This document shows positions 1 to 10,441 of a DNA stretch of 64,000 bases, piece by piece. Origin of the DNA: Thozetella sp. PMI_491. Its lineage: Eukaryota; Ascomycota; Sordariomycetes; Chaetosphaeriales; Chaetosphaeriaceae. The notes below the pieces were generated by a model. That model was not told the DNA's origin, searched no databases, and saw only the letters and a list, made by a program, of their open reading frames with translations. Numbering within the stretch: position 1 is the first letter of the stretch; the number at the start of each line of letters is the position of its first letter. A program made the position numbers and the translations under genes. Location of the stretch: the NCBI GenBank assembly GCA_021432635.1, contig MU270067.1, forward strand, positions 62,001-126,000. Direction: 5' to 3'.

Positions 1-526
1 ACCCGTTTTCATTGTACTCTCAGGCTTGTCCTGGGATACGAAGAAATGTCATGGTCTCCCTAGTGTTGTTGTGTCTATTGTGTATATCTTACTTAGTCGA
101 AGCCCTGCCTCATGTTGGGTTGTCTGACCTTGAATCACTTGCCATCCCAAATGGAGTATGTGGGCTCCATCCCTCTGTACCTAGGTACTTTCCTTTTCAA
201 ACTGAAAGGCCTAAGTTCGACTCTTAACTGCCCTGTTCCTCTTGATCACCCCCACGCCGGTGACCACAGGCAATAGAATCAAGGATGGGGTTGAAACGTT
301 TATTGACATGCGCTGGTGTAGCTAAAGTCTAGCGACGAAGTCTCGTCAACATGTGGCTCCGGCACGCGATAAATGCTCGCGATGGCCACCACTTCCTTGC
401 TACAAGAACTCTTGCTCCTGCTGCCAAGATTTTTGGAGTTTCTGAAGATCCCATATGGCTCAACTTCCACCATATCCGCCCCACGTTGCGCCGAGCATTC
501 CCACTCGCCCCAACAACCACTGCCGT
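1..526. other. left-edge non-coding sequence
   Basis: No gene is supported here. A short plus-strand frame with an ATG at 51 would give a 58-residue peptide with a hydrophobic start, but it has no recognisable domain and no flanking splice signals that extend it. The stretch is probably the 3' flank of the minus-strand gene that ends at 527. Confidence 0.5.
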
Positions 527-1105
527 TTAGCAGCTGTGCGCCGAGGAGCTGAGAGCGTTACCGCAGAAGTCAAGACCGGTCGAGTAGCGCATGTATCCGA
601 CGCCATAGGCAGCCTCGCCGACGCTGCCGGCAATATACCATCCACAAGAGTTTGTGATGCGGGCGGCGATGTCACCAATCTGGTCAGCCCAGACCCAGAG
701 GGAGTAGTCACTCTGGTAGTTGCAAGCGAAGTCGACGACAGCGCCACGGATGGCGTAGTACGACTGGCGGGGGGGGATGGCAACACCGCCGCCGGTCTGG
801 TCCTTCATGTTCTGGACGGCGTCGTCGCAGTTCTGGTGGTTCATGTCGAAGCCGCAGCCGCAGTAGACCTGGTCAGTGCCCGAGGTGGCGCGCTTGTCGA
901 GGCTGGGGACCTTGGAGGAGGCCAGGAAGGTCACGTTGGCGGGGATCTCGGTGACCAGCATGTCCGGGGTGAGCTCCTCGTGCACCTCGACGCCGTTCTC
1001 GTCGTAGTAGGCGCGGAACACACCATCCCGCTTCACCGCCGGCAAGGTGAAGCCGGAGACGGCCGAAGCCAGGATGGGAGCGACGAGGGCGAGAGCGAAA
1101 CGCAT
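527..1105 (-). CDS. small secreted cysteine-rich protein with Kex2-type propeptide
   Basis: Single-exon gene of 192 residues; I do not recognise the family. The frame is open further upstream, but the ATG at 1105 is chosen because it starts a clean signal peptide of about 18 residues (MRFALALV..., ending near SAVSG). A propeptide follows with dibasic sites at residues 25-26 and 71-72 (LDKR), so Kex2 cleavage would release about 120 residues. That part holds seven cysteines (82, 84, 93, 128, 154, 181, 192), including a CGCG start, and is rich in Gly, Tyr and Asp. There is a possible N-glycosylation site at NVT in the propeptide. The architecture (signal, pro-region, compact Cys-rich domain) suits a secreted effector-like or antimicrobial-like protein; that role is inference. 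A distant tie to Hce2-like secreted domains is possible but not demonstrated. Confidence 0.82.
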   Translation of the reverse strand: MRFALALVAPILASAVSGFTLPAVKRDGVFRAYYDENGVEVHEELTPDMLVTEIPANVTFLASSKVPSLDKRATSGTDQVYCGCGFDMNHQNCDDAVQNMKDQTGGGVAIPPRQSYYAIRGAVVDFACNYQSDYSLWVWADQIGDIAARITNSCGWYIAGSVGEAAYGVGYMRYSTGLDFCGNALSSSAHSC

Positions 1106-3447
1106 CTTGGGCAGGCTGCTGTATAGAGGCCGGTGGGTATCGAGATGGTCTTGGTCCTGGAAGAGAGTTCCATCTTGGCGGCTCATGGGGCCGAGGGCCT
1201 CTATATATCGATGCACTGGAAATGAAGGGATCTCCAGGCCCTCTGCCCTTGTCGCCTGTGCCTGTTTCCCTATACGCCCGTGCCAGCAAAAGTCCCACCT
1301 TAGCGACGGATATTGAACAATCAAATCCTTCTTCTATTATGGTGCCTGCTGTGACCTTCCCATGCTAGCCCAATCGTGACATCGCTCGCGGGCGTAAGCT
1401 GAGAGAGAGCACCTAAGCAGGCCACAGATGGCACCCGCCAGCACGAGCCCTGTTTCACAGGCACAGCCTTGTGGTCTGTTAATTGCCAATAGTCCGGGGC
1501 CTAGCGCGTGGCTTCTCTCCAGATCCCTTGTGCAGCACGGCGGCTTGGCAATCTCGGAGGCTGACTTGGCACGTCACATTAAGGCCTGCGGTAACCGATA
1601 TTCATCCCTCGAAGTAACCTTGTCGCTTGCTTTCTGTACGGACTATACTAGGGGCAGTTCCCCAGCGGCCGCCTTCCCCATAACTCATTACAGGGTTCAG
1701 CGAATTGCAAAACAAAATAATGGTTGCGTCGCCGGTCAGTAGTGCTCCTAGCCTCGAGTTCTGCTCTTTGCACGAAAAGCTTAGGGGGGTTCAGGTACAT
1801 TTTGCGGAGCTGCAAGAGGTACCTAGGTAGTTCCGAGAAGGCAGCCAACTACCAGACCTATCATTGTATTTGGAGGGGCATTGCTGAGCCGCTGTGCATC
1901 GCCGTGTTGTCGCCGCCGCCCTATGAGTAAACCTCGATTCGAGAGCCCGCGAACCTACAGATGATTATTGGTGGACCGGTGCTTCGGTTTCGTCCCCCGA
2001 CGGAGCAAGATACCTGCGTAGTAGGTGCAAATCCGATTGACTCCTCTACTCTATTGGCAAATGCCAGATTGATCCTGGTCCCTCAACTCAATGTTGCCCG
2101 GAAAGGGGATTACGCGAGAAGGATCGGCCAACATTGGAATCCTATCCGAAGCCGATGCTACTAGCATCCGCCAGTGGCCGCCATGTGGAGAGACGGAGAG
2201 TTGCCGCCCTGCATAGCTCCAGTTTAGCATTAAACCCGTGCCTGATTAGATGGATCCTTGAATAGCAGTATTCTACAATTCACCCCTGGTTTTCGGAATT
2301 TCAGGAAGGGGCGTTTATGCTGGCCCGAGGTACTATGTGTAATGTAAAAGCCCCAAGACCCCCGATTGTGATTGCAAATCTTAGCTAGGGGTGGCTAGCA
2401 GTACAATGAAGGGCCTGACGAGATCTATACTGCGTATTCTTTACCTTGCTAAGTAGTATAGGGGCGTCACCTCCGGCAGCAGCCGTTGCAAGTGAAGATC
2501 TACAAGGCGGCTGGGCTATGTGTATAGAAACTGGCTCGAGCGCCAGCCTTGGATAATTTTACCAGCGACTCGAACGGCGAGGAACCCGTCGAGATGGATG
2601 GGGTGAGAATCAATGCCGCCATCTGTGTCTCAGCAGACGGCCGGTGCTGTGACTTGGCCGGGAGAGCAGAGACTGGACTGGGAGCCCAGAGCCCAGAGAA
2701 GAAAATATGGAGCGGACAATTCGTGTGCAGCATTCTCGGGCATCTGCAGGCGGGCGCCGCGTATCATCTGCCGGGTGATCGGCTCCCCGCGCATGCCGTG
2801 ACATGCATCTCGCCTTTTGTGTACGACGCCCAGTGCCAAAGCACCCGGGCGCTGCTTCGGCTAAAATTGCAATAACGCGCGGAGACTACGGGAAGGTCGG
2901 GGCCGCTAGGTTGGTACCGGGTCGAGAAAAAAGACGACTGCCGGATGACAGCATCGCCGAGTTTCGTTCAGTCGGCACCGGGCGCCGGATGGACCATGCG
3001 GCACTTGGCGCATACTACGGAGGCATGTATTGAGAGAGTAAGAGAGCACTGGGGGATTTTTTTTTGGGTCCCCGGCCTCTGGGGCCAATCTCCCTCAGTG
3101 TTAGTCCGCAGGCATGGAGCGGGCGCGATGGAACAGGAAAAGACTTGGCACGCACCCGTTTGCCGAAAGACAGTCTTGGCGACAGCGTGCCAAGCAGTTC
3201 TCGGTCGGGAAAGCGTCGCGGCCCTGTCGCACGCTCCGCAATGTCAGCATCTGTGCATCCCCGCGATGTCTGCTTGACAGATTGAACAGATTGCTTCAGC
3301 ACGTCGCCAGACCTCCCCCTCACCACTTCTCCGTGCTCATTGCCAACCGCCCAGGCGGCCGCCGATGGCTGGAGTCGCCACGAGTGGGTCGTGCCAAATC
3401 TGAGTCGCTGCGTAAGAGAGGGACGCCTTCGGATTCCAGAAACGACG
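1106..3447. other. 2.3-kb intergenic region, no gene recognised
   Basis: The left part is the promoter of the minus-strand secreted protein and the right part is upstream of the GPI-anchored protein gene. Several open frames of 60-110 codons on both strands show no signal peptide, domain or splice continuity. The stretch at about 1640-2480 is visibly richer in A+T than the genes around it, with many CTAG and TTAG words, and may be old inactivated sequence. No RNA gene was recognised. Confidence 0.5.
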
Positions 3448-4207
3448 ATGCAGACTTGTCAATCGCTCCGCCTGCGGCTGTTGGGGCTGGCCCTGTGTCT
3501 CTGCGCGGCAGGAGGTCGCTGTCAAACGACTGTACCGGTGTTCCTGCCAGGCTATCACGGTGCGGACTGGGACGTCTTGCGAGGGAGCGTCGTATCGAGC
3601 GTAAGGAAGCACGCCTCATGGCCAGAATCTTGATCCTCCATGCTAACGAGGCCCTCCCGCGCCCACGCAGGACAAGTCAACGACCGTATTCACGATATTC
3701 TGCGCACAGCAGACCCCGCTCTCCTGCGAATTGGCTGGCGACTTGCCGTTTCAGTTTGCTGAAGGCCCTGGCACGCTGGACTTTGGCGGCTCAGCTGCCG
3801 GAAAGATGTGTGTCTCACACTGTCGCCCCCCTCCCGGCTCCCGCTGCGGCCTGCTAACTCTTGGCAGCACTGCCGACCTCAATTGCGTTCTTGCGGGTAC
3901 CACGGCCGCGACATGCACAGGGAGCACTTCATGGGGGTCAACCTACACGGAGGGCTCTATCACCGGGCCGACTCAGACGGTGTGGACCAGCACCTTGACG
4001 GGGTCCGACGCGGACTGGGGCGTCTTGACCTTGGCCACCCCGGGCACCGGCGTAGACACTACAAACATCGAGGGGACGGCGATGGAGGCGCCGACGGCGA
4101 CGCGGAGCGGAGCAACGACGACCCCGAACGCCGCGAGCCACGCACGTGGGAGCTGGGCAAAGGCCGGCGCCATAGGCGCGGCGCTGGCGGGGCTCTTGGT
4201 GGCCTGA
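3448..4207 (+). CDS. GPI-anchored cell wall/surface protein
   Basis: Three predicted exons, 3448-3600, 3671-3807 and 3868-4207, give 209 residues. Intron 1 (70 nt) runs GTAAGG to CGCAG at phase 0. Intron 2 (60 nt) runs GTGTGT to GGCAG with CTAAC near its end. The product starts with a signal peptide (about residues 1-25, ending near GGRC). It continues with a beta-rich ectodomain containing TVPVFLPGY and LNCVLAGTTAATCTGS. A Thr/Ser/Ala-rich stalk and a hydrophobic C-terminus (IGAALAGLLVA) fit GPI attachment. This order matches a common uncharacterised family of fungal GPI-anchored wall proteins. Intron 2 has no in-frame stop and its length is a multiple of three, so retention would only add 20 residues; splicing was preferred because it restores the smooth family-like join GKITADLNC. 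Confidence 0.78.
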
Positions 4208-5914
4208 TATTGCCCTTTGAAGGATGCTCTGGTCGGTATGTTGGCAGCACTCGGGCGGCGTTTTGGGAGCTTCGGGAGCTGGGATCAGGCGGCGGTATTT
4301 TGATGTGACAGTCGTTTCTTGATGCAATATACCCCAGAGCGAGCAGAGCAGTAAAAGCACATACGTTAGGCGGCAGGCAGCAGCCATCCCTCGTAATTGG
4401 CTCGTTTGGCGTATCCTTTCTCTATCGTACCGGGCCCCTGAGCAAGCTCCTTGTCTTCGGCGAAATAACGGCCCATCGGCCACTAGGAGTAGTACGTAAT
4501 GTGCGGGACGGCCGTGGGAAGCTCCTCCCGCATTCGCTATTGACGACGACCGTTACAACCGACCCGCACCGTCGCAATCCCTCTTGTCTTACAGGTCTTA
4601 TAGCGGAGCTACGCACACAGCTGGTACGGAACAAGTCCCGACGTACGGATACAGTTGATACATAGGTAGCTTCTGCGGGCCGTCCGGCGTCTCGGCACCG
4701 CAGACCCGGTGCGGTATAGCCTGCAGGCCCCGCTACCGTCCTCGCCCCTCACAAACGAAGGAGAGAAACAAAGGCGGGGTCAACAAAGGACGCCGTCGCT
4801 ATTGTTTCCAACGACAAGAAACCCGCGGTGAGCAGCTGGTGGGGGATGCTTGTGTAGCCTTTCTGCAAGGGTGAGGGAGGGCTTCTTTGTGCGCCTGTCA
4901 TCTCAAAATTAAGGGCTACTTGTGTTTCATGTTTCCCTGTCCGTCGGCGGGGGAGGAAGGGGCGCGGGGCGCCAGCCAATGGTGTCGTTGCAACGGCTTC
5001 GTGGCCGTGGCCATGGCTCCACAAACCAATGCATGCCCCTGAGCGGTGGCCGACGCATTGGATCTGGACAACTCGTCCCGGGAGAGCAGGCGCCCAGGAG
5101 CAGCAGCCCGCGCGCGCCCGGGGATCGACCTGGGGTCTTGCGCTGATCATCAGCGATCCGATCTGGCCAGCGCTCTCTCCCACGAGGCACCAGGCCGAAG
5201 AAAACGAAACGAGCTAAAAATACGGGCTGGTTGGGCTGCTGGATCCGACCCTATCAAGGCCATCCGCGGACACGGGTCCTATTCGTGGCCGCACCTTGGG
5301 GCGCGGAAACAATGGCACGACCCCACGGCCATTGGCCTCCGGTCTTTCTTTTGGTCTCCTTGTCTTGCCGCCACGGTGCTTGGGCTTATTGTGGGGGATC
5401 GTCCTACCACCCCCCTGGAAGAGGCATCCCATAGCCCAGAAAAAAGGAGCCTGGGAAGTTTGTTGTCAAAGCTGACCAGGGTCCGGTGGCCGCTGGGGGC
5501 CAACCTTCTGGCCTTTAAACACTGACGTCTGCCAACGACGCTGGCCTACGGCTCAGCTGATGTTTTCTTTCCTCTCAACTCCACATTCGCTTGCAGGTTG
5601 GCATCACTGGGCTGTTGACTTGTGCTTGAGTTGGAACTCCCAACCTGCCTTGTCTTTTCCTTCTCTTGGTTGCTTTTTGTCGCCATTCCCCTTCGTTACA
5701 TAGCTGTGCTTTCTTTCGACTCGACTGGCTCCCGCCAGTCCAACGTATCCGCTCGTTCTTGCTGGCCTCGACTTTCCACACCATCTTCCTAGGCGAAGAA
5801 ACTTACAGCTCCTGAGAGCTTTTCGCAGCGCGATATTGTCGTATTCTACTGTTCGCGACCCTTCACTTTCTCTTCCAGCCCCAAACACGAAGCAATCTTA
5901 CCCACGCCGTCACC
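4208..5914. other. intergenic region and 5' leader of the GH76 gene
   Basis: No gene is supported. Positions 5540-5914 are pyrimidine-rich with TTTTCTTTCC-like runs, as expected for a fungal promoter and 5' UTR just before the ATG at 5915. Open frames on both strands in 4750-5530 have no recognisable content. Confidence 0.5.
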
Positions 5915-7357
5915 ATGGTCTTCCTCAAGTCCGTCCACGCGGCCACTGCCGTCACATCGGCTCTGGTGGCCACCCTCCCCCGTACCTTGAACATGAACGA
6001 CACTAGTAAGTCGAGTTCCGCCTTGCGGCTCATCCATCTCCCGAGCCACAATGTGCTGCTAACCGTGAGACCAGCTTCCATAAAGGGCGTGGCAAAGACT
6101 CTTGCTGCTGGCACCATGTCCTACTATTCGGGAACTGCCGAAAGCTTCGCGGATCTCCCAGCTCCCTACTACTGGTGGGAGTGCGGTGCTATGATGGGCG
6201 CTATGCTTGACTATTCTCATTACTCCGGTGATACCCAGTATGACCGCATCATCGCCAGGGCGTTGGCGGACAACATGGGAGATGACTTGAACCTCATGCC
6301 CAAAGCACACTATGGCGACCTGGGGAACGACGATCAGGCTATCTGGGGCATCTCCGTGCTCACGGCCGCGGAGCGCAACTTCCCCCAGCCCGACGCGAAC
6401 AAGACGTCGTGGCTGCAGTTGGGCGAAAACATCTTCGACTCGCTGAGCAGCCGCTGGGATACGACGACTTGCGGTGGTGGTCTGCTGTGGCAGATCTTCG
6501 CCTCGAATCCTAACGGCCTGCATTACAAGAATTCGGTCGCCAATGGCGGCTTGTTTCAGATCGCCGCCCGCCTCGCGCGCGCCACGGGCAACGAGACGTA
6601 CCAGCAATGGGCTGAGAAAGTGTGGGACTGGACAGCCGCGGTTCACTTTATGGATGATGACCTCAATATCTACGATGGCGCCGATATCTCTGACAACTGC
6701 GCCGGTGTCAGCGGCATCTCTTTCTCTTACACCCAGGGCATCTATCTCTATGGCGCGGCCGTCATGGCGAACTACACGGGTGACCAGAAGTGGGCAGACC
6801 GGGCTACGAAGCTCCTCGAGGCGAGCAAGTCTTTTTATGGCGGGCCGGACCACAACATGACCAATGTCATGTACGAGCATGCGTGCGAACAGGTTGGGAC
6901 GTGCAACACGGACATGAAGAGTTTCAAGGGCTATCTCTCGCGCTTCACGCAGCAGGCCGCCATCATGCTTCCATCTCTGATCCCCAACGTCGACGAGCTC
7001 ATGACTGCTTCGGCCGCGGCGGCCGCCAATGCCTGCACGGGCGGGGAAGGCAGCAGCACCTGCGGCCAGAAGTGGTATGTCGGCGATTTCGACGGCGTCG
7101 TGGGTCTCGGCCAGCAAATGAGCGCTTTGGAGACGGTGCAGGGTCTACTAGCGAGGAGTGCCGCACCGCCTCTCAAGGGGGATCAGATCCGAGATGTACG
7201 GGACTTTAGCTCGCCGGCCACCAGCAGCACCCCGTCCGCCCCGTCCGCCACCGCCTCGCCGACTAAGAGAGACAACGCGGCGTCGGCGGTGGGCCTTGAT
7301 ATGCGGCTAATCGGCCTGACGGCTCTCACGGCTGCCCTGCTCTGGGGCATGGCTTGA
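5915..7357 (+). CDS. GH76 GPI-anchored endo-1,6-alpha-mannosidase (Dfg5/Dcw1 type)
   Basis: Predicted exons 5915-6005 and 6075-7357 encode 457 residues, the usual Dfg5/Dcw1 size. This family is thought to transfer GPI-anchored glycoproteins onto wall glucan by acting on the GPI-glycan mannose. Visible features are an N-terminal signal peptide, NDTTSIK directly after it (family NDPASIK), YYWWECGAMMG, the catalytic Asp pair in GNDDQAIWG (residues about 116-117), several NxT/S sequons, a Ser/Thr/Pro-rich stalk and a hydrophobic C-terminus (LTALTAALLWGMA) for GPI attachment. The 69-nt intron (GTAAGT to ACCAG) has no in-frame stop; retaining it would insert 23 residues at the signal peptide/catalytic domain border. 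The spliced form is preferred because it restores the family motif. The gene converges with HIS5. Confidence 0.95.
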   Translation: MVFLKSVHAATAVTSALVATLPRTLNMNDTSKSSSALRLIHLPSHNVLLTVRPASIKGVAKTLAAGTMSYYSGTAESFADLPAPYYWWECGAMMGAMLDYSHYSGDTQYDRIIARALADNMGDDLNLMPKAHYGDLGNDDQAIWGISVLTAAERNFPQPDANKTSWLQLGENIFDSLSSRWDTTTCGGGLLWQIFASNPNGLHYKNSVANGGLFQIAARLARATGNETYQQWAEKVWDWTAAVHFMDDDLNIYDGADISDNCAGVSGISFSYTQGIYLYGAAVMANYTGDQKWADRATKLLEASKSFYGGPDHNMTNVMYEHACEQVGTCNTDMKSFKGYLSRFTQQAAIMLPSLIPNVDELMTASAAAAANACTGGEGSSTCGQKWYVGDFDGVVGLGQQMSALETVQGLLARSAAPPLKGDQIRDVRDFSSPATSSTPSAPSATASPTKRDNAASAVGLDMRLIGLTALTAALLWGMA

Positions 7358-7791
7358 GGCGGCCCTATGCTGGGATAGTGGAGCTATACGTGTATGATAC
7401 GAGGAAGGGGGTCAGGTACATATGGACGACACCTGGCGATACTGGGCCGCAATTAGGCCCTATGGCTGCGATTTTGAAGCAGCAATTTATGTTCTTCTGT
7501 ACATAGCCTCTTGCGTACCCAGGCCTGAGCTACGGCCAGCGCCTGGGACCACCTCTTCGGCATGGGTCCCGGGATACAAAGGGCAAAACAATAGATCAAA
7601 ATGACGGGTTATCAAATTCAGAAAGCCAACGGTATGGTGTGGATAGCAAGTGATTTGGGGGGGTTCTAAGCTGCTAGTCCATAACCTCTAGTTTGTACAA
7701 GCGGTCTATCGCACGATGAACCCAGCAAATAAATGGTCATCCGACGACCTCTGTCATATCTCTTTTTTTCCCCTCCTCTAGCGCCCAAGTG
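7358..7791. other. convergent 3' spacer
   Basis: This 434-bp gap separates the stop codons of the GH76 gene (+) and HIS5 (-). It is AT-richer than the flanking exons, as expected of two facing 3' UTRs, and holds no gene. Confidence 0.6.
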
Positions 7792-9063
7792 TTAAGCCGT
7801 GGGCCCTCGAACCTCCGCAAGAATCTTCTCGAGTGCTTTTAGGAGGCGTGTGGCCTCAGCCTCGGTGCCAACTGTTATCCTCAGGCATCCTAAGCAGCCG
7901 TGTTCCTTGCCCCGGAAGCGCACCACCACTCCTTCCGCCTCAGCCAGCTTCTCGTACACGGCTAGCGCCGTGGTATTGTCGGGTTGGCCCTCCGCATTGA
8001 GCATCTCATAGAGCAAAAAGTTGCTCGATGTGCCGCCGCGCAACCGCCCCACGCCCTTGATCTTGGGCAGTTCCGCCAGCAGCCGCTGCCGCTGCACGGC
8101 GCTCTGGGCACGGTGCTTGCGCATGACTTCTAGCCCGGCCGGCGAGAGCGCGTGCATGGCCAGCGTGCTCGTCGGGCTGCTGATGTTGTACGGACCCTTC
8201 ATGCTGTTGAGCAACCTGGCGATGGGTGCTGAAGCGAAGGCGGCGCCGAGCCGGATGCCCGCCATGCCGAACGCCTTGGACATGGTCTGCAGGACTACGA
8301 GGTTGGGCCACTCGAGTACCCACTCGGCGAGCGAGGTGCTCTCGTCCTCGGCGAAGTCGACGTACGCCTCGTCCACAACCACGACCCCGTTCCAGGTGGG
8401 GTGCTGCAGCACGCGCGTGATGTCTTCCTTGGGCACCAGCGTGCTCGTGGGGTTTCCGGGGGAGCAAAGATACACGAGCTTGATGTTGGGCTCGTTGCTC
8501 AGGGCAGCGAGGATGTTATCGACGTCGGGTCTGAAAGTAGGCGCCTCGAGGAGCGGCACCTTGACCAAGCCGACGTCGTTGACCTGGGCCGAGACGGAGT
8601 ACATACCATATGTTGGCGGCGTCACGAGGATGCGGTCCTTACCCGGGATGCAGAAGCAGCGGAGCAGCGAGTCGACGGCCTCGTCACTGCCCACGCCCAC
8701 GAAGAGGTTGGCAGGCGTCAGAGTCTTGGGGGTGTGGGCGTGGGTGTTGCGCAAGTTGCAGTACAGCTGCTTCAAATCCTCCTGGTGGGGATCAGGATAC
8801 CGGTGCAGGCCGAGGAAGTCGACCTCCGGCCCCGGGCCTGCCACGGAAGTCGGGGCCCCGGGAGCGATAGAGGGCCCGAAGGCGTTCTCGTTGGCATCCA
8901 GGAGCACCCGGGTGCCATCGTCTTTGTAGTCACTGAGAAGGAGTCAGAAACACGACCCTTGGAGGATTATGAAGCCGGGCTGCACGAACTCTCTGGCGCA
9001 TCGGTACGGCTGAAGGGCTAGGATGTTGGGTCTGGCGCACGTCTCGAGGTTGAAGGCGGCCAT
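7792..9063 (-). CDS. HIS5: histidinol-phosphate aminotransferase
   Basis: Two exons, 9063-8990 and 8932-7792, encode 404 residues. The enzyme is PLP-dependent and makes L-histidinol phosphate from imidazole acetol-phosphate and glutamate in histidine biosynthesis. Exon 1 gives MAAFNLETCARPNI and PYRCAR; joining it across a 57-nt intron (GTTCGT donor, CTGAC branch, CTCAG acceptor) yields RCARDDYKDDGTRVLLDA, which closely matches the yeast His5 N-terminus. Other family features are LHRYPDP, PPTYGMYSV, CSPGNPTS, VVVDEAYVDF, the Schiff-base lysine in SKAFGMAG (about residue 244) and the C-terminal RFRGKEHGCLGCLRITVGT. Length agrees with fungal homologues. Three TGACTC cores upstream suggest cross-pathway (Gcn4/CPC1) control. 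Confidence 0.97.
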
Positions 9064-10441
9064 TACGAGGTGACTCTCGATTCGCGGTATTGCAGAAGCC
9101 GGATCGAATTACTACCTAAGGAGGAGAGCGAGAGTATTCCAGCCTCAGTCGACACGCTGTACTTATGGATCAGCCAATATCAAGTCAGGGGTTGTGAAAG
9201 AGTCAGAGGCAGGCCCAAAAAAAAGAGTCACACTAAAGATGGGCGTGGCCGTTGTCCGTAATCGGAATAAACGCAAAGCGCTGAGAGCGGGCCGGGGGCG
9301 GGGCCGGAAGATGGCCCCAAGCTAAAGTATACGGCTTGTATACCGCTGGGCCGGAACGGCTTGCGAACGGCTCCCTGACATCTTCAGCGCGTCGACAATC
9401 AATTAAGCGGGCACCAGCATCGTCGAACAAGACAAGACGTTCTTCAAGTGCCTCCTACGGCTGCCCTGAGCACCCCTACGTACGGCACAACCCGCACGAA
9501 CATGCTCTTCCCGTGCCTCCCTCCTCGCCACCTACTTGGTTCTCAGGCCGGCCAGCCGGTCTTTGGGCGAGACCAAGCTGTGGACGGGATGCCATGCGAG
9601 CTCGGGTATATGAAGCACCGCGCTGTTGGGTGGTCCACTACCTCTCTCCTATGGAGCTCTCCACCCTTGGACGAACCGTGGGTTCCTGCACTGCAACCTC
9701 CATTGGGAGATCCGGGCCCAGCATTCAGCCTATCTGGAGCCCAAAGGGTCAACTCAGTATCGGCTGCGGCTGCCAGGGGGGGCAGGGGCCTTCTGCTTAT
9801 TGTTGCCCACGGATCGCGACGTCAAGCCTCTCGCGCATGGGCCTGTTCTCGTCGAGCGCAATCTGCAGTCGATCCCGTCCCTGCACCTTGACCGCGACGA
9901 GTCGAGCTTGGATAGTGTTGGAGTAACGGTGGAGTAGGGTTCCCTCTTCCCCGGCTGGTTTCCCCTCATCTCGGCCCCCATTTTCACCTCAGTTGCCGAC
10001 GACAGGTCTATCGCGCAGACGCGGCCTTTTATTTTTGCCATGTACGTGCCTCTCCAATGCTACCTCTGCTAGTCTGCCAGGGTGCCATTGGGGGCGACCC
10101 TGTTGAGAAATTCCAATTCCATCAATGGCACGGCTCGCTGCCCGCCACCGGACCGGGCTGCCACGCAGCTCTCGGTGGGACGTCCGGAATATAGCCTGCA
10201 CTACGTTGCCAGTTCAAGCCTCTTGCCCGGGTGAATTGCGCGCTAGACGAGGTCGGGAGCGTCCTGGCCCTCCGCGTATAATAATAATACATCCCAAGCC
10301 CTGCTCCTCGTCCCCCAGGCTCCTGACCTGGACTGCTTGCCTACCTAGGATCGCGCTGCTCTCGCCTAGCCCCCCCCCCAGCCGTGGCCTCGGATAAAAT
10401 TGGCACTTCTGCGCCGTGGTATTTCAAAGCGTTGACCCAGT
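9064..10441. other. divergent promoter region between HIS5 and the CE16 gene
   Basis: No gene is supported in this 1.38-kb gap. Three TGACTC elements lie at its left end, next to HIS5. Open frames at 9336-9940 (both strands) lack domains or conserved motifs. A C-run occurs near 10371-10379, just before the esterase gene. Confidence 0.5.
9071..9230 (-). promoter_or_regulatory. cluster of three Gcn4/CPC1-type elements (TGACTC)
   Basis: The core TGACTC occurs at 9071-9076 on the plus strand and, as GAGTCA, at 9200-9205 and 9225-9230. All lie within 170 bp of the HIS5 ATG. TGACTC is the core of the general amino-acid control element bound by Gcn4 in yeast and CPC1 in Neurospora. About 0.08 such hexamers (both strands) would be expected in this length by chance. 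A further GAGTCA at 8941-8946 lies inside the HIS5 intron and overlaps its probable branch site. Confidence 0.7.

Noticed and set aside
51-227. 58-residue peptide with hydrophobic start
   Set aside because: No conserved motif, no splice continuation and AT-rich non-coding-like context.
6059-7117. 352-codon open frame antisense to the GH76 gene
   Set aside because: It is a by-product of GC-rich third positions; no domain, no signal, and the sense strand has a full conserved enzyme.
8021-8929. 302-codon plus-strand frame opposite HIS5
   Set aside because: Shadow of the conserved aminotransferase exon; its sequence is low-information Ser/Arg-rich.
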